Positions 21,640 to 31,300 of a stretch of 64,000 nucleotides of DNA are shown piece after piece; the stretch's first letter is position 1; each line of letters starts with the position of its first letter. The stretch is from the NCBI GenBank assembly GCA_019925095.2, contig CM034411.1:13206001-13270000 (forward strand), in the 5' to 3' direction. The translations under genes and the position numbers were made by a program. Source of the stretch: Dendrolimus kikuchii (lineage: Eukaryota > Arthropoda > Insecta > Lepidoptera > Lasiocampidae). Under the pieces are notes generated by a model. That model made no database searches. It saw only the letters and a list, made by a program, of their open reading frames with translations, and was not told where the DNA came from.

Positions 21640-21730
21640 CGCGTCTATGGAATTCCCGCTATGGCCCAAAAAATCCTCAAAATGTATGTGACGTGATTTG
21701 TGGATAGCCTCATAGACCATTACTATATCA
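21640..21730. repeat. 'tgtgacgtgatttgtggatagcc' repeat fragment
   Basis: Related to 3706-3795: 'atgtatgtgacgtgatttgtggatagcctcatagacc'. The poly(C) tract is missing. Confidence 0.35.
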
Positions 21731-21879
21731 TGCGTAAATTATAATTTACAATTTAAATTATAATTTCTTTTTCAATTAAGTATAATTTATTTTTATTCTT
21801 TAGCTTGTAGATTTAATATTTAGTTATAATATCTTATAAAACTACAATAAATGTAAACTTAAAAATAAACTGTAGTAAT

Positions 21880-22127
21880 ATATAAGCATAAAGCTGAAGA
21901 GTTTGTTTGTTTGCTTGACCGCGCTAACCTCAGGAATTACAGATCTGATTTGAAAAATTCTTTCAGTGTAAGATAGTCCATTTATCGGTGAAGGCTATAG
22001 GCTATATATCACCACGCTAAGACCAATAGGAGCGGAGCACCAATGAAGAATGTTTCAAAATCGGAGGGTTTTTTTAACTTACTTTTTTTAAACTATTCCA
22101 CGCGGACGAAGTCGCGGGCAGAAGCTA
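21880..22127 (+). mobile_element. Hel-a element
   Basis: 'gctgaagagtttgtttgtttgcttgaccgcgctaacctcaggaattacagatctgatttg' start block; ends 'cgcggacgaagtcgcgggcagaagctagt'. Complete 3' stem and CTAGT. Confidence 0.7.
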
Positions 22128-22172
22128 GTAAACTACACAAAACCTAAAACTAAATTAAAAAGAGAAACATAC

Positions 22173-22382
22173 CTAAAGATAAGTTATTGGTCCCAAACCA
22201 CTGTCATTTACCGGGAACGTTCCCAAAAGGCTGGCGGCGTTACCACGTTGTATAGCAACGCTTAATCTTTGAGCAAAATAGACGCCAGTCTTCTGGTCGC
22301 CCGTGACGTCTACTAATCGTTTGGCGACGTCACGGTAGACCTTTAGATCGTTAACACCCCACGGAACCAAAGTTTCCACTAG
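22173..22382 (-). mobile_element. LINE-Q C-terminus
   Basis: The minus-strand frame of 68 codons contains LVPWGVNDLKVY, GDQKTGVYFAQRLSVAIQRG and NAASLLGTF, then a stop. The same C-terminal block occurs near 45.8, 48.3 and 58.0 kb, so it is a repeated LINE end rather than a host gene. I cannot assign the LINE clade from this part alone. Confidence 0.6.
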
Positions 22383-22385
22383 TGC

Positions 22386-22797
22386 AATTTGGATTGAATT
22401 TTTTGAATTATAACATGTTGGCGGATGTAGGCTAAAGGAATTATATCATGCGTTATCCAACATAATTCACCAATGTTATTTGCAAGATTTGAAACAACAA
22501 GTAACGTTGTCTAGCGTTTTAAATATGAAGGCACGCGCTAGTTTTCAGTGTGTTTAGGAAGCAAAAGGAGGTCGGAAACGTTGTTGATAGCAATTTATTT
22601 AGATTTCGAGGCCGCATACAATATTATTTAGGTTGTTTTGTTTTATCAGTAGGAAGGCGCAGTTTCGTATTCGCGCAAAGTAAATGCAAATATTTGAGAA
22701 TCAACATTTTTTTTGCGATATGTATATTATATGTTGACTAAAAATTTGTTTGTTGTTTATCTAAGAGACGTTTACAGTACTAGTGCTCACCTGCAAC
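22386..22797. other. Unassigned AT-rich spacer
   Basis: No gene or repeat recognised apart from chance open frames. Confidence 0.3.
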
Positions 22798-23013
22798 TTT
22801 GTCGTATCTTTATATATATATATAATTCTTCTGTACGTGTGTTGACAGTGAAATCCTCCTAAACGGCTGGACCGATTTGAATGAGTTTTTTTGTTTGTGT
22901 TCAAGTGGATTCGAGGATGGTTTAGATTCACAATTGGACCCGGTAGGTGGCGCTGCAATCGGGTTCTAAATTTTATTTCTTCAGGGCAGAACAACGTCTA
23001 CCGGGACAGCTAG
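22798..23013 (+). mobile_element. Hel-a element, complete short form
   Basis: Starts tctttatatatatatataattc and contains 'tcctcctaaacggctggaccgatttg' and 'ggtaggtggcgctgcaatcgggttct'. It ends 'agaacaacgtctaccgggacagctagt'. It holds one copy of the unit amplified at 32.7 kb. It is followed within 4 bp by the next Hel-a. Confidence 0.75.
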
Positions 23014-23016
23014 TAA

Positions 23017-23390
23017 TATTATAAAATTCTAAACATGCCTTGTCTGTATATTGAAGCTGTTAAAAAAAAACAACTGGAATAGACTATATAAACGATGCAG
23101 AACACGATGCAATTTTTTTTAGATTTCATGTCTGTTTGTCAGGATTCCGCTGAGCTACAGCAAATTTTTAAGACTAAAAATCTGCGCTACTTTTTATCTT
23201 GGGACCGCGGGAATTTTTATGGGAATGATTTAAAAGGGCCAGATTATAAAAAACCGAGTTCCAATGTGATTTTTTTACTGATAGATAGCAAATTTTATGT
23301 AATAAAGTGAGTGATATTACTTATCCCGGGAATCCCGCAAGAATTTCAAGTCAAGCGTGGACAAAGTCGCGGGTATATCCTAGTATGTAA
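23017..23390 (+). mobile_element. Hel-a element, head-to-tail with the previous one
   Basis: Starts 'taatattataaaattctaaacatgcc' and ends 'gtggacaaagtcgcgggtatatcctagt'. It is the same subfamily as 8143 and 19920. Confidence 0.7.
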
Positions 23391-23499
23391 ATATAACCTC
23401 CAAAAATGTTCCCCAGTAGACCTTAGTTTGAATAAATCTTTTGAATTTCAATTTAATTTGAGTTTTGTTTACAATCCATGAGTACTATCCTAAAAGGTT

Positions 23500-23712
23500 A
23501 TAATTTACAAACCGATTGCAGCGCCACCTACCGGGTCCAATTGTGAGTATAAATCATTCCGGGACCCACTTGAATACACACAAAAAATTTCATCAAAAAC
23601 GGTCCAACCGTTCAGGAGGAGTTCAGTGACATACACACGAACAGAAGATTTTTATTTACATATACGAGTATAAAAAGATTAGAACTAGGTAATCTAAACC
23701 ACCCCGGGACTC
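23500..23712 (-). mobile_element. Hel-a antisense fragment joined to PLE-a
   Basis: Antisense 'cgattgcagcgccacctaccgggtccaattgtgag' and 'tccaaccgttcaggaggagttcag', then a second short antisense block 'aaccaccccgggactcact' at 23698 that runs straight into the PLE-a coding end. The same junction occurs at 42550-42570. Confidence 0.6.
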
Positions 23713-24245
23713 ACTTGACTCTAATGCGTGAGGCTATTGAAATGAAAAAACACCTAAATTTCAATGGAGAAGGTGGTTGGCAAGTACCACCTGTTTGGGA
23801 TCCGATCATCAAAACTATTAAGACCCAATCCCAGCAAAAACCAGCTGCCAGACCTCAAGACACTGTGAGCTCTTTCTGCGTGCACCGGAACACAAACCAA
23901 CTTGATTAATAATTTATTTTTATATTACCTCCCACCCATTTTAATATTATAAAAAATTATTAGAACTAGGCATGTTTGCTGAATAGTTTCACTTTTCCCC
24001 TTCAAGCCACAACATGTTGCGAAGCGGTAGTAAATTAGATTAGGCTCACATAGAGTAATTAACAACCATAAATTAAAATTAAATAATTAAAATAAACAAA
24101 TTGGGAGTAGGCTAAATAACAACTTTAACATTACTCATTTTCCAATTTCCATCTTTGTTTTACGTAGTTACGGCTACTGAAAAGTAGCCGAAACGTCTTA
24201 ATAAAAATCAAATCAATGCCGCGCTTAAAACCCGTTAAAACACAG
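23713..24245 (+). mobile_element. PLE-a Penelope-like element 3' end
   Basis: The frame from 23715 to the stop near 23908 encodes LMREAIEMKKHLNFNGEGGW followed by PPVWDPIIK. It matches the C-terminal end of Penelope-like ORFs just after the GIY-YIG nuclease (REAIEI..H..NFNRE.G..L...W.P). The 3' UTR continues through 'cctcccacccattttaatatt', 'aagccacaacatgttgcgaag' and a hairpin (ctactgaaaagtag) followed by 'ccgaaacgtc'. No reverse transcriptase domain is present. Other ends: 10060, 40085, 40425(-), 42565, 44965, 51330. Confidence 0.75.
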
Positions 24246-24371
24246 TTTTGATTGTGCTCTTTTTCTAAAATTGTGTTGAACTTTTTGGACAACTCATGAA
24301 AGACGTTTCAGATTAATGTCCATAAGTTCGGTATAGACAATGCGAACAGAACCTCAAAGTTACTGACAGTC

Positions 24372-24812
24372 TCTGTGGTTGAGCGAGCTAAACCTTTGCG
24401 GGCTTATCTCACTGCAACGCAGAAGCGCGTTCTACCGTCTGTACAATGGGGAGTGTTCTGAGGAGCTATTTGGTTTGGTACCTACGTCGTCATTTTACCA
24501 CCGCACTACTCGCCGGCAACTGGCAGTTCATCCACACTTCCTTGACACCTGGAAGTTATCCACTGTACGTGGCGCTCGCTCCTTTATGCCATACGTGAAC
24601 AAGGTGTGGAATAAGCTCCCTCCCGCCAGTTTCCCAGAGCGCTCCAATATGGAGCTCTTCAAAAAGGTCGTAAACAGATATTTAAAGTCTCAACGAGGTA
24701 GGCAACGCATCGGCTCCCTTAGTGTTGCAGATGACCATGGGCGGCGATAGCCACTTGCCATAAAGTCCGTCTGCCAGTTTGCCTATAAGCAAACATAAAA
24801 AAAGAAAAAGCT
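24372..24812 (+). mobile_element. CR1-a LINE ORF2 C-terminus and 3' UTR
   Basis: Frame 24379-24750 (123 codons): LQRRSAFYRLYNGECSEELF, FYHRTTRRQL, VRGARSFMPYVNKVWNKLP, FPERSNMELFKK, the standard C-terminal end of CR1/Jockey-type LINE ORF2. The 3' UTR reads 'gtgttgcagatgaccatggg', 'cggcgatagccacttgcca', 'agtccgtctgccagtttgcc' and ends in an A-rich tail. It is 5'-truncated. Its 3' UTR resembles the SINE-A 3' end. Confidence 0.85.
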
Positions 24813-24958
24813 CCGGTTTCGATTCCTGGTATGGTAAATTTTGGAAACAATTTTCTCCGTTATTTACTATGGTCTGGGTGTTTGGGATCGGCCCCGGAGT
24901 AGTCCGTTGTATATATCCCATAACACAAGCGTAGCTTGCTTAATTTGGGGATTTACAA
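24813..24958. repeat. tRNA-like repeat fragment
   Basis: 'agctccggtttcgattcctggtatgg' resembles a Pol III B box (GGTTTCGATTCCTGG). It is followed by 'gtctgggtgtttgggatcggcc' and 'ataacacaagcgtagcttgctt'. The last two recur in reverse at 35095-35160, defining one SINE-like family. Confidence 0.45.
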
Positions 24959-24984
24959 TATGTATGTTAGTCTGCCGATTATTA

Positions 24985-25462
24985 TGTATGTCTTTGAAGT
25001 CCACGGGCCATTAAAATTGCCCGGACTTTTGGAGGGCTTGCGTGAGGCCATAGAAAGGCCAACACATAGAGCCCCTTTGACAAGTTTAATGTAAATGTGG
25101 CGTGAAAATAACTGGCGATATCCCTGCCTACACCATATAATAATGCACCGAAAGACAAGCCCCGGCCAGTGTAGGACTATTGTGGGACATGAGGACATAA
25201 AGTACCGGGCTATTGGGGTGAACTGCTAGTGATGCTAGGGGTCTGCGAATATGGGGACTATGGCATCTGCCCGTCGCAATGTTCAGGGAACGCAGAAAAA
25301 TGGGCAGACGGTGACTCGCCACTCCCTGCATGGGTCCTAAAAATGCCATAGAACTGCCTTCTACCTTGTAGTTGTGAGTGGCTAAAGAGTGTAGAGAGGT
25401 GGGCTGCAGATTCACCGAAGCTACTTCCGACGTTATGCCATTTATCACTTCTTTTCTTCATA
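24985..25462 (+). mobile_element. LINE-Q 3' UTR, copy 1
   Basis: 'gaagtccacgggccattaaaattgcccgg' to 'gatgccatttatcactt'-type end. About 440 bp is shared with 46600-47042 and partly with 45885-46150. The link to LINE-Q is inferred from 45.8 kb, where the same UTR follows the LINE-Q stop codon. A SINE-A starts immediately after it. Confidence 0.6.
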
Positions 25463-25465
25463 CAC

Positions 25466-25780
25466 TTTTATCCGTGCAGGAACGGAGAAAGAATACAATT
25501 TCCTGCGGCCGGGCGGCCTGTCGTAAGAGGCGACTTAACAACCCACAGCCAGATGGTAGGGCATTTGCCCGACTAGATGGCTACCACCCCTGGTCTAAAG
25601 TATGTCGCCATAACAACCTTGAGTTGTGTTCCGGCATTAGTGACCAGGTTCCAGTTTCCCTTAAGAGAGCAGCAGCACATTTGTATTAACTTTGGTGTTG
25701 CAAATGTCCATAGGCGATGGTAACCGCTTTCCATCAAGTGGGCCGTCTGCCTGTCTGCTGATCTCCTGCAATAAAATAAA
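25466..25780 (+). mobile_element. SINE-A copy 7, full-length reference in sense orientation
   Basis: 5' end TTTTATCCGTGCAGGA; 3' end CTCCTGCAATAAAATAAAA. Landmarks: 'cggcctgtcgtaagaggcgac', 'acccacagccag', 'gttccggcattagtgaccagg' with a B-box-like GGTTCCAGT, 'cttaagagagcagcagc', 'tgttgcaaatgtccataggcg', and a 3' end resembling the CR1-a UTR. Length is ~310 bp. I see no strong A box, so tRNA origin is not shown. Confidence 0.88.
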
Positions 25781-26537
25781 ATACAATCTCAAAAAGTTAA
25801 GATATATTATTTATTCTACCTACTTAATTATCGGTTGAAACAAAACCACACCTGTGGCTTGCTGTATGTACATATTTAAGGTGTACTGTATTTATGTTTA
25901 TTGTGTATTTTTGCAAGGCCCGGCACGCCGATAACGCTATCGAAGTCACGCCTACATGTGCACGAGTACGTGTAAACACACTTAGGGTTGCCACAACACC
26001 GACATTTTACAGCGGCCCAATTCAACTATTTCAATTATCTTAGCGTTGCGAAGATATTCCATTGCGATAGTGTCAAAAATTTGTATTCTACTAAATCCAC
26101 AATCTTCTCGATGTCGTTGCGGTAGAATAATAATAGAAAAAATTTGGTATTGCCATCAGCAGAAATGGCGTCAGTCGAAATGAATATTGAAAAGCTACCA
26201 AACCAAATCATGTATTTTCTTAAAACGTGGTTAGTAATAGATGACTGTATGTTATTTTATGTTTCACATGTTTTTGCCCTTTCAGGCATGCAAATATTAA
26301 TTAAAAGTTGAAAACCAACTAATTAGCAGCAACAGACTGTAATCCACTCAATCCACAGACATTAATTTTACTTTTTTTCTACAATAACAGTAATTACAAT
26401 AATACAGTTTGTCAAAGTATTATGTATTGTCAAATTTAATTTAGAATTGGTCATCAAGAAAATGTTTAACGTCGTAATAGCATTTTTCGAATAATATATT
26501 TATCAAATTTTATTGACATACGTTGGCATCTTATAAT
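25781..26537. other. Unassigned; contains a repeat shared with 58.6-59.1 kb
   Basis: 26040-26130 (gttgcgaagatattccattgcg ... ctaaatccacaatcttctcgatg) is the reverse complement of sequence flanking the RTE-a copy at 58683-59051, so it is interspersed. 25920-25990 is locally CpG-rich. No gene recognised. Confidence 0.4.
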
Positions 26538-26694
26538 ATATAGTCAAGGTGGAGAAGTCCGTCAATGGGGTAAGTTCACACACCGCTCATTTTTTTAAAC
26601 ATTTTTTGAACGGAATTTAACGCCAACTACAATTCGAAGACAGAATTCAATGGAGTCTTAGCTTCTCTGGCGGACTTCGCCACCTTGACTATAT
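26538..26694. mobile_element. Small TIR element (MITE)
   Basis: Terminal inverted repeats of ~26 bp with two mismatches: left ATATAGTCAAGGTGGAGAAG, right (reverse complement) ATATAGTCAAGGTGGCGAAG. About 155 bp overall with no coding sequence. The AT-AT flanks would fit a TA target (Tc1/mariner-like), but the superfamily is inferred only. Confidence 0.65.
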
Positions 26695-26879
26695 GGCAGC
26701 TAATATGTATTTATAAAAGATGTCATGATAGTATAGTTGTAGTAATTACTCGTATAATAATGCCATAATTTATCTGAGTATATGAAACTTTGTAAGTAAT
26801 TCCATAGGATGTATAACTTTGACAGTTGTGAAAATAAGTAGTTGTCTTGTTATAATAATCTTGTTCTACGAATAATCCC

Positions 26880-27137
26880 TGTTTTAAGATGGCGCCACGT
26901 GAGATACCGACTGTTTACAGAAGTCGATGGGTGGTAGTGGTTTTAGCACAAAAATATAAAAACCGCTAGTGTTGGTTGGAAACGATTTTATTCGACCGTG
27001 ATTTGTGTACCTGTAAACGCAATAGTGTAGTACTTGTATAAAGTTGATTGCTGAAATTGTGTCTAGATGTGGAAAGTGAAATAAACTGTTGAAATCATGC
27101 ATTGCATTTTTCTGAATTTCGACGTCCTACACATAAT
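26880..27137 (+). repeat. Possible solo LTR
   Basis: Begins TGTTTTAAGATGGCGCC, has an 'aaatataaaaacc' TATA-like box at 26951 and 'gaaataaactg' as a poly(A) signal at 27079, and ends near 'gacgtcctacaca' (TG...CA). About 257 bp. The flanking 5 bases do not match, so the call rests on layout alone. Confidence 0.3.
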
Positions 27138-27274
27138 ACCGAAAACAAGCAATCCTCGATCTCGATTACTTGCTCATTGACCCCCAATTCTTCAGATTCA
27201 TGTTCAGCGTGAAAAAAAAACATCATAAAATGATAGTCTCACACCCATTTTTTTGTGGACCTGTGTAATTATTC

Positions 27275-27501
27275 TTTTTTTATTGTATGAGTTCAGCAGA
27301 CAGGTAGAGGGCCCGCCTGATGGAAAGCGGTTACAATCGCCTGGACACTTGCAACACCAAAGATGCTACAAATGTGCTGCTACTCTCTTAGGGGAGATTG
27401 GAACCTGGCCACTAATACTGGAACACAACTCAAGATTGTTATGACTGCATACTCTAAGTCAGGAGTAGTAGACAACCAGACGGGCAAATACCATACCACC
27501 T
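27275..27501 (-). mobile_element. SINE-A copy 8, 5'-truncated
   Basis: 'ttttttattgtatgagttcagcag' to 'aaataccataccacc'. It is more diverged than most copies (ggagattggaacctggcc) and lacks the 5' ~80 bp. Confidence 0.82.
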
Positions 27502-28009
27502 ATTTATTATTCTATTTAGTTTCCTTGCATTTCTTCTATAATCACTGTAATTGAGAGATCAGCGTGAATATTTTTATATTTTTACTATTTGTAGCTAAAT
27601 TTATAAGAAGTCATCCCAAATAGCTCTAAAAATATCCAATGGTTAAATGCTTAAAAATATAGCGCCAAGAAATTTCATACTGGCAACCCTAAACCCAAAC
27701 ACACACAAACATGAGTCGAGAAAAAAACAGCAAATAGCTCAAATACATAGTTTTGTTGCTAGCTCGCCTAAAATGTTGTTTGTTTAACATCCATCGTTTA
27801 AGATGTGTGTTGCCAGTGTTCGCGTGTTTGTCATTTACCCAAATTCTATGCTAATCTAAACAAAAGATTTTTCAATGTCCCCATTTTTATTTTAATGAAA
27901 ACAAATGTTACGCTATATTTTTATTATCAGAATAGAATATAATTTATTGTATTAAACTACAATACAGTTGAAGAAGTACGGTAAACAAAAGGCGGTCTTA
28001 TAAACTTTC
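27502..28009. other. Unassigned; short inverted pair and retroelement tail
   Basis: 'tactggcaaccct' (27690) and 'gtgttgccagtg' (27811) form a short inverted pair 130 bp apart, possibly a tiny MITE. At 27928, 'cagaatagaatataatttattgtatt' is another (ATTCT)n-tailed end like that at 4236. No gene. Confidence 0.35.
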
Positions 28010-28140
28010 TTCATAAAAACTAGGAGGTTCTTAATTTGTCCTGTAAATGTTTTTTTATGTATGTTCAGACATAACTATTTTGTTTCAAGAACCGATTTTG
28101 ATGATTCTTTAGATACCAGGTAAAGACAAAAAACCTGAAC
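28010..28140 (+). mobile_element. FB-D fragment
   Basis: 'ataaaaactaggaggttcttaatttgtcctg' followed by 'tatgtatgttcagacataactattttgtttc' and 'accgattttgatgattctt'. The same version occurs at 35352-35480. Ends are degraded. Confidence 0.45.
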
Positions 28141-28214
28141 CTAATCCAAAATGCTCATTGTAATAATGGAAAAAAAATACGAGGTAAGCAGCAACGATGG
28201 ACCTCCACTTGGGA

Positions 28215-29954
28215 CAGTGGCGTAGCTTACCTTAGACGGGCCCTGTATCAAAATGTCTTGGGGACCCAAAGGATGGGTAAAGTTTTTTAAAGTGATAACT
28301 TCTTATGCGAGGGTAAACCGCTTTGTTACGTAACGCGTTACGGCGTCAGTCTGTCTGGCTTCCCTTTCTCTCACGCATACGGCAGCGGTAGGCAGATTCC
28401 TCCTCGTCTCACTCTAACCCACAGCGCTAGCCGTATTTCGGTAATTAGATTAAATAATGATACTAATAATGTACATAAACAAAATTCTAATGTACATATT
28501 CAAGAATTGTAACTAAGAATAGAATATATTCCATAATCAATAAAAGGTTTTATAAATAAATAACCTTTCTTTACATTATCATATTAATATACACAAAACT
28601 TAAGTATTAACCTAAGCATTTCTCAAGTTAGACAATTTCAATATTAAATAGTTCAACTTAGATTAATTTAAATTATCACTTCTGTCGGGCGTCCCGAGAC
28701 GCACACGTTTTTTATAAAAGAAACAATAAATGCTCGAATTGAATTGAAATAATTATATATTGACTATAAGCTATTATTTAATGCTCCTAGAAGCTAAGTT
28801 AGACAAACAATTCAAATCAATGATAAACTTTTCTCGCCTTTTTTTCGGGAAGCTTATTTATCAAATCATCCATAGCTGAAAACGCCTTCAGTTTTTCTAG
28901 ACTTTCTGCTTCTATAGATAATAATGACAAGTCCGATATAGCTGAAAACGACTTCAGTTTTTCTAGATTTTCTGCTTCTATAGATAATAATGACAAGTCC
29001 GATATAGCTGAAAACGACTTCAGTTTTTCTAGACTTTCTGCTTCTATAGATAATAATGACAAGTTCGATATAGCTGAAAACGACTTCAGTTTTTCTAGAT
29101 TTTCTGCTTCTATAGATAATAATGACAAGTCCAATATAGCTGAAAACGACTTCAGTTTTTGTAGATTTTCTGCTTCTATAGATAATAATGACAAGTCCGA
29201 TATAGTTGAAAACGACTTCAGTTTTTCTGGATTTTCTGCTTCTATAGATAATAATGACAAGTCCGATATAGTTGAAAACGACTTCAGTTTTTGTAGATTT
29301 TCTGCTTCTATAGATAATAATGACAAGTCCGATATAGCTGAAAACGACTTCAGTTTTTCTAGATTTTCTGCTTCTATAGATAATAATGACAAGTTCAATA
29401 TAGCTGAAAACGACTTCAGTTTTTGTAGATTTTCTGCGTCTATAGATAATAATGACAAGTCCGATATAGCTGAAAACGACTTCAGTTTTTCTAGATTTTC
29501 TGCTTCTATAGATAATAATGACAAGTCCGATATAGTTGAAAACGACTTCAGTTTTTGTAGATTTTCTGCTTCTATAGATAATAATGACAAGTCCGATATA
29601 GCTGAAAACGACTTCAGTTTTTCTAGATTTTCTGCTTCTATAGATAATAATGACAAGTCCGATATAGCTGAAAACGACTTCAGTTTTTCTAGATTTTCTG
29701 CTTCTATAGATAATAATGACAAGTCCAATATAGCTGAAAACGCCTTCAGTTTTTCTAGATTTTCTGCTTCTATAGATAATAATGACAAGACCGATAGACG
29801 TTCTTGTTAGCCGATCAGTTATTCTCAAAAATGTTAATCTATAAAAGATTGTGGAAAACATTTTAGGAATTTTAGCAAATATACATCCGGGACCCCTGTT
29901 GCCTGGGGGTCCCGTATCATTGATACGGCTGACACGGCGTTAGCAACGCCCCTG
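28215..29954. mobile_element. hAT-like non-autonomous DNA transposon, 1,740 bp
   Basis: Left end CAGTGGCGTAGCTTACC; right end (reverse complement) CAGGGGCGTTGCTAACG; further similarity 'GTATCA' and 'GGGGACCC'/'GGGACCCC' inside. It is flanked by 8-bp near-identical repeats ACTTGGGA (28207-28214) and ACTTGGAA (29955-29962). CAGNGGCG ends and 8-bp duplications are hAT features. More than half the interior is a 66-bp tandem array; no transposase is seen. Confidence 0.8.
28866..29790 (-). repeat. 66-bp minisatellite, 14 units
   Basis: Fourteen head-to-tail units, 66 bp each, with about 0-5 changes per unit and no length changes. Because 66 is a multiple of 3, two minus-strand frames stay open: one reads LSLLSIEAENLEKLK... 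every 22 residues (323 codons), the other IIIYRSRKSRKTEVV... (331 codons). The first has a leucine spacing reminiscent of 22-residue leucine-rich repeats. Openness in two frames argues that the frame is a by-product. No promoter or splice context is evident. Confidence 0.9.
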
Positions 29955-30235
29955 ACTTGGAAAGATGCTGACAAACAACTTTTGCTTCATCTACTTTCAT
30001 TAATCCCTTACATACACGTTTATTTGAGGTGCCTTTTTGTGACTTCTCTTTAACACTTCTGCTATTTGACCATGGTGTTAACATCTCGCGCTACCGGCGC
30101 CAACTATTATACTATTCACAATGCTATCATACACTTGTTTTATGATTCTACTTGCATCCAATCTCTCTACATACCCAAACCACCTTAACATTCCTTTTCT
30201 ATTCTTGTTATATTACATCTACTTTCAATCGCCAA

Positions 30236-30560
30236 CATTCCCTTATTATTATTATTATTAAAAATATCTTTTTATCTAATCTATAAACCTCGTGTAGCTT
30301 TTATGAATAAACGAGTTAGTGCGTAGCAGTGGCGCGGGGTAGAAATCGGGCTAGGGTAAGCCGGGTCGGTAGCGCCGACTACACCGCGATGTACTTTTCT
30401 TATTACAAATTGTATTTTTAATTTTGGAATCTTAGCGCATATTTTTCAACAAAATCCGGTGCCCGATCGGGTTATGAGTTGCTATTACCTCCAATACGTG
30501 TGTAAAGCCGTCGAGTGTAAGAGATAGTAATATAGTAATAATATATAAAGTTATAAAGTT
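30236..30560. other. Unassigned spacer
   Basis: 30310-30400 is GC-richer (gtggcgcggggtagaaatcggg ... ggtcggtagcgccgac) and could be a repeat. (ATT)n lies at 30245-30262. No gene. Confidence 0.35.
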
Positions 30561-30830
30561 ATGCATGATGAAAGAATGACTAAACAGATATACAATGCAA
30601 AAGTGGATGGATGCAGAAGTCGTGGAAGGCCACGACACACCTTCCATGATCAAATTGATCGTGTACTAGCAGAAGGTGATGTCAGGAGCCTTAAGAACAG
30701 ACGAGCTTGCATGACAAGAGTTATGAATGTCAAAGAGGCAAGTGAGGTGTGTAAGAATAAGCCTAAATGGCACTCTGTTGTTCGTGCCTACCCCGGGAGG
30801 GAACTGGCGTGAAGTTATGTATGTATGTAT
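30561..30830 (+). mobile_element. RTE-a LINE 3' end, copy 7
   Basis: 83 open codons from MHDERMTKQIYNAKVDG to the terminal stop at 30810-30812, then (TATG)n. One change near the end (YPGRELA). No clear target-site duplication. Confidence 0.85.
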
Positions 30831-30997
30831 AAAAAACGTAAGAGCCAATAATTCTTGGCCCCTTGACCTTTTTTTATAATTCCCTCTCTCCGGACGAACT
30901 GGATTGTCCGGGCTTATTGCGTTTTTGTTTGTTTTTATCTTTTTTATTTCTTTTATTTTTTGTTTTTATTTCTTTATTTTCCAAAATTTTACAAGAG

Positions 30998-31300
30998 TTT
31001 TTTTATTGCAAGAGATCAGCAGACAGGCAGCCCACTTGATGGAAAGCGGTTTCCATCGCCTATGGACATTTGCAACACCAAAGTTGCTACAAATGCGCTG
31101 CCGCTCTCTTAAGGGAGACTGGAACCTGGTCACTAATGCCGGAACACAACTCAAGGTTGTTATGGCAAAATACTTTTGACCAGGGGTGGCAGCCATCCAG
31201 TCGGGCAAATGCCCTACCACCTGGCTGTAAGCTGTTAAGTCGCCTCTTACGACAGGCCACCCGTACGAAATTGTATTCTTTCTCCGTTCCTGCACGGATA
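30998..31300 (-). mobile_element. SINE-A copy 9
   Basis: Both ends present. Two small internal deletions: 'gacaggcagcccac' lacks 'acgg', and the 'ggccacccgtacgaaatt' region lost 'gccgcag'. Minus-strand poly(A) is on the left. Confidence 0.85.

Larger units (their letters stand above)
28175..30235 (-). pseudogene. Old LINE C-terminus split by a hAT-like element
   Basis: Upstream part (29963-30235, minus): KGMLRWFGYVERLDASRI and then NKRVCKGLMKVDEAKVVC with frameshifts. Downstream part (28175-28206): KWRSIVAAYLV. These align with RTE-a GMLRWFGHVERM..., NRRACMTRVMNVKEASEVC and KWRSVVRAYPA, so this is a diverged relative. Removing 28215-29954 plus one 8-bp duplication gives an uninterrupted VVCQHLSKWRSIVAAYLV. 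Confidence 0.75.

Noticed and set aside
24150..24210. Hammerhead ribozyme in PLE-a ends (ctactgaaaagtagccgaaacgtc; also 40.2, 40.5 and 45.2 kb)
   Set aside because: Penelope-like elements can carry hammerheads, and the CTGA...GAAAC spacing is suggestive. However, the core reads CTGAAAA rather than CTGANGA and the stem pairs straight through the would-be core, so the fold does not fit.
27687..27825. MITE with ACTGGCAAC ends
   Set aside because: The inverted pair is only ~10 bp with no duplication or second copy in the window.
28817..29861. Two overlapping minus-strand proteins of 323 and 331 codons
   Set aside because: Both arise from the same 66-bp satellite in a transposon and cannot both be selected. 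Kept only as a finding to test, not as genes.
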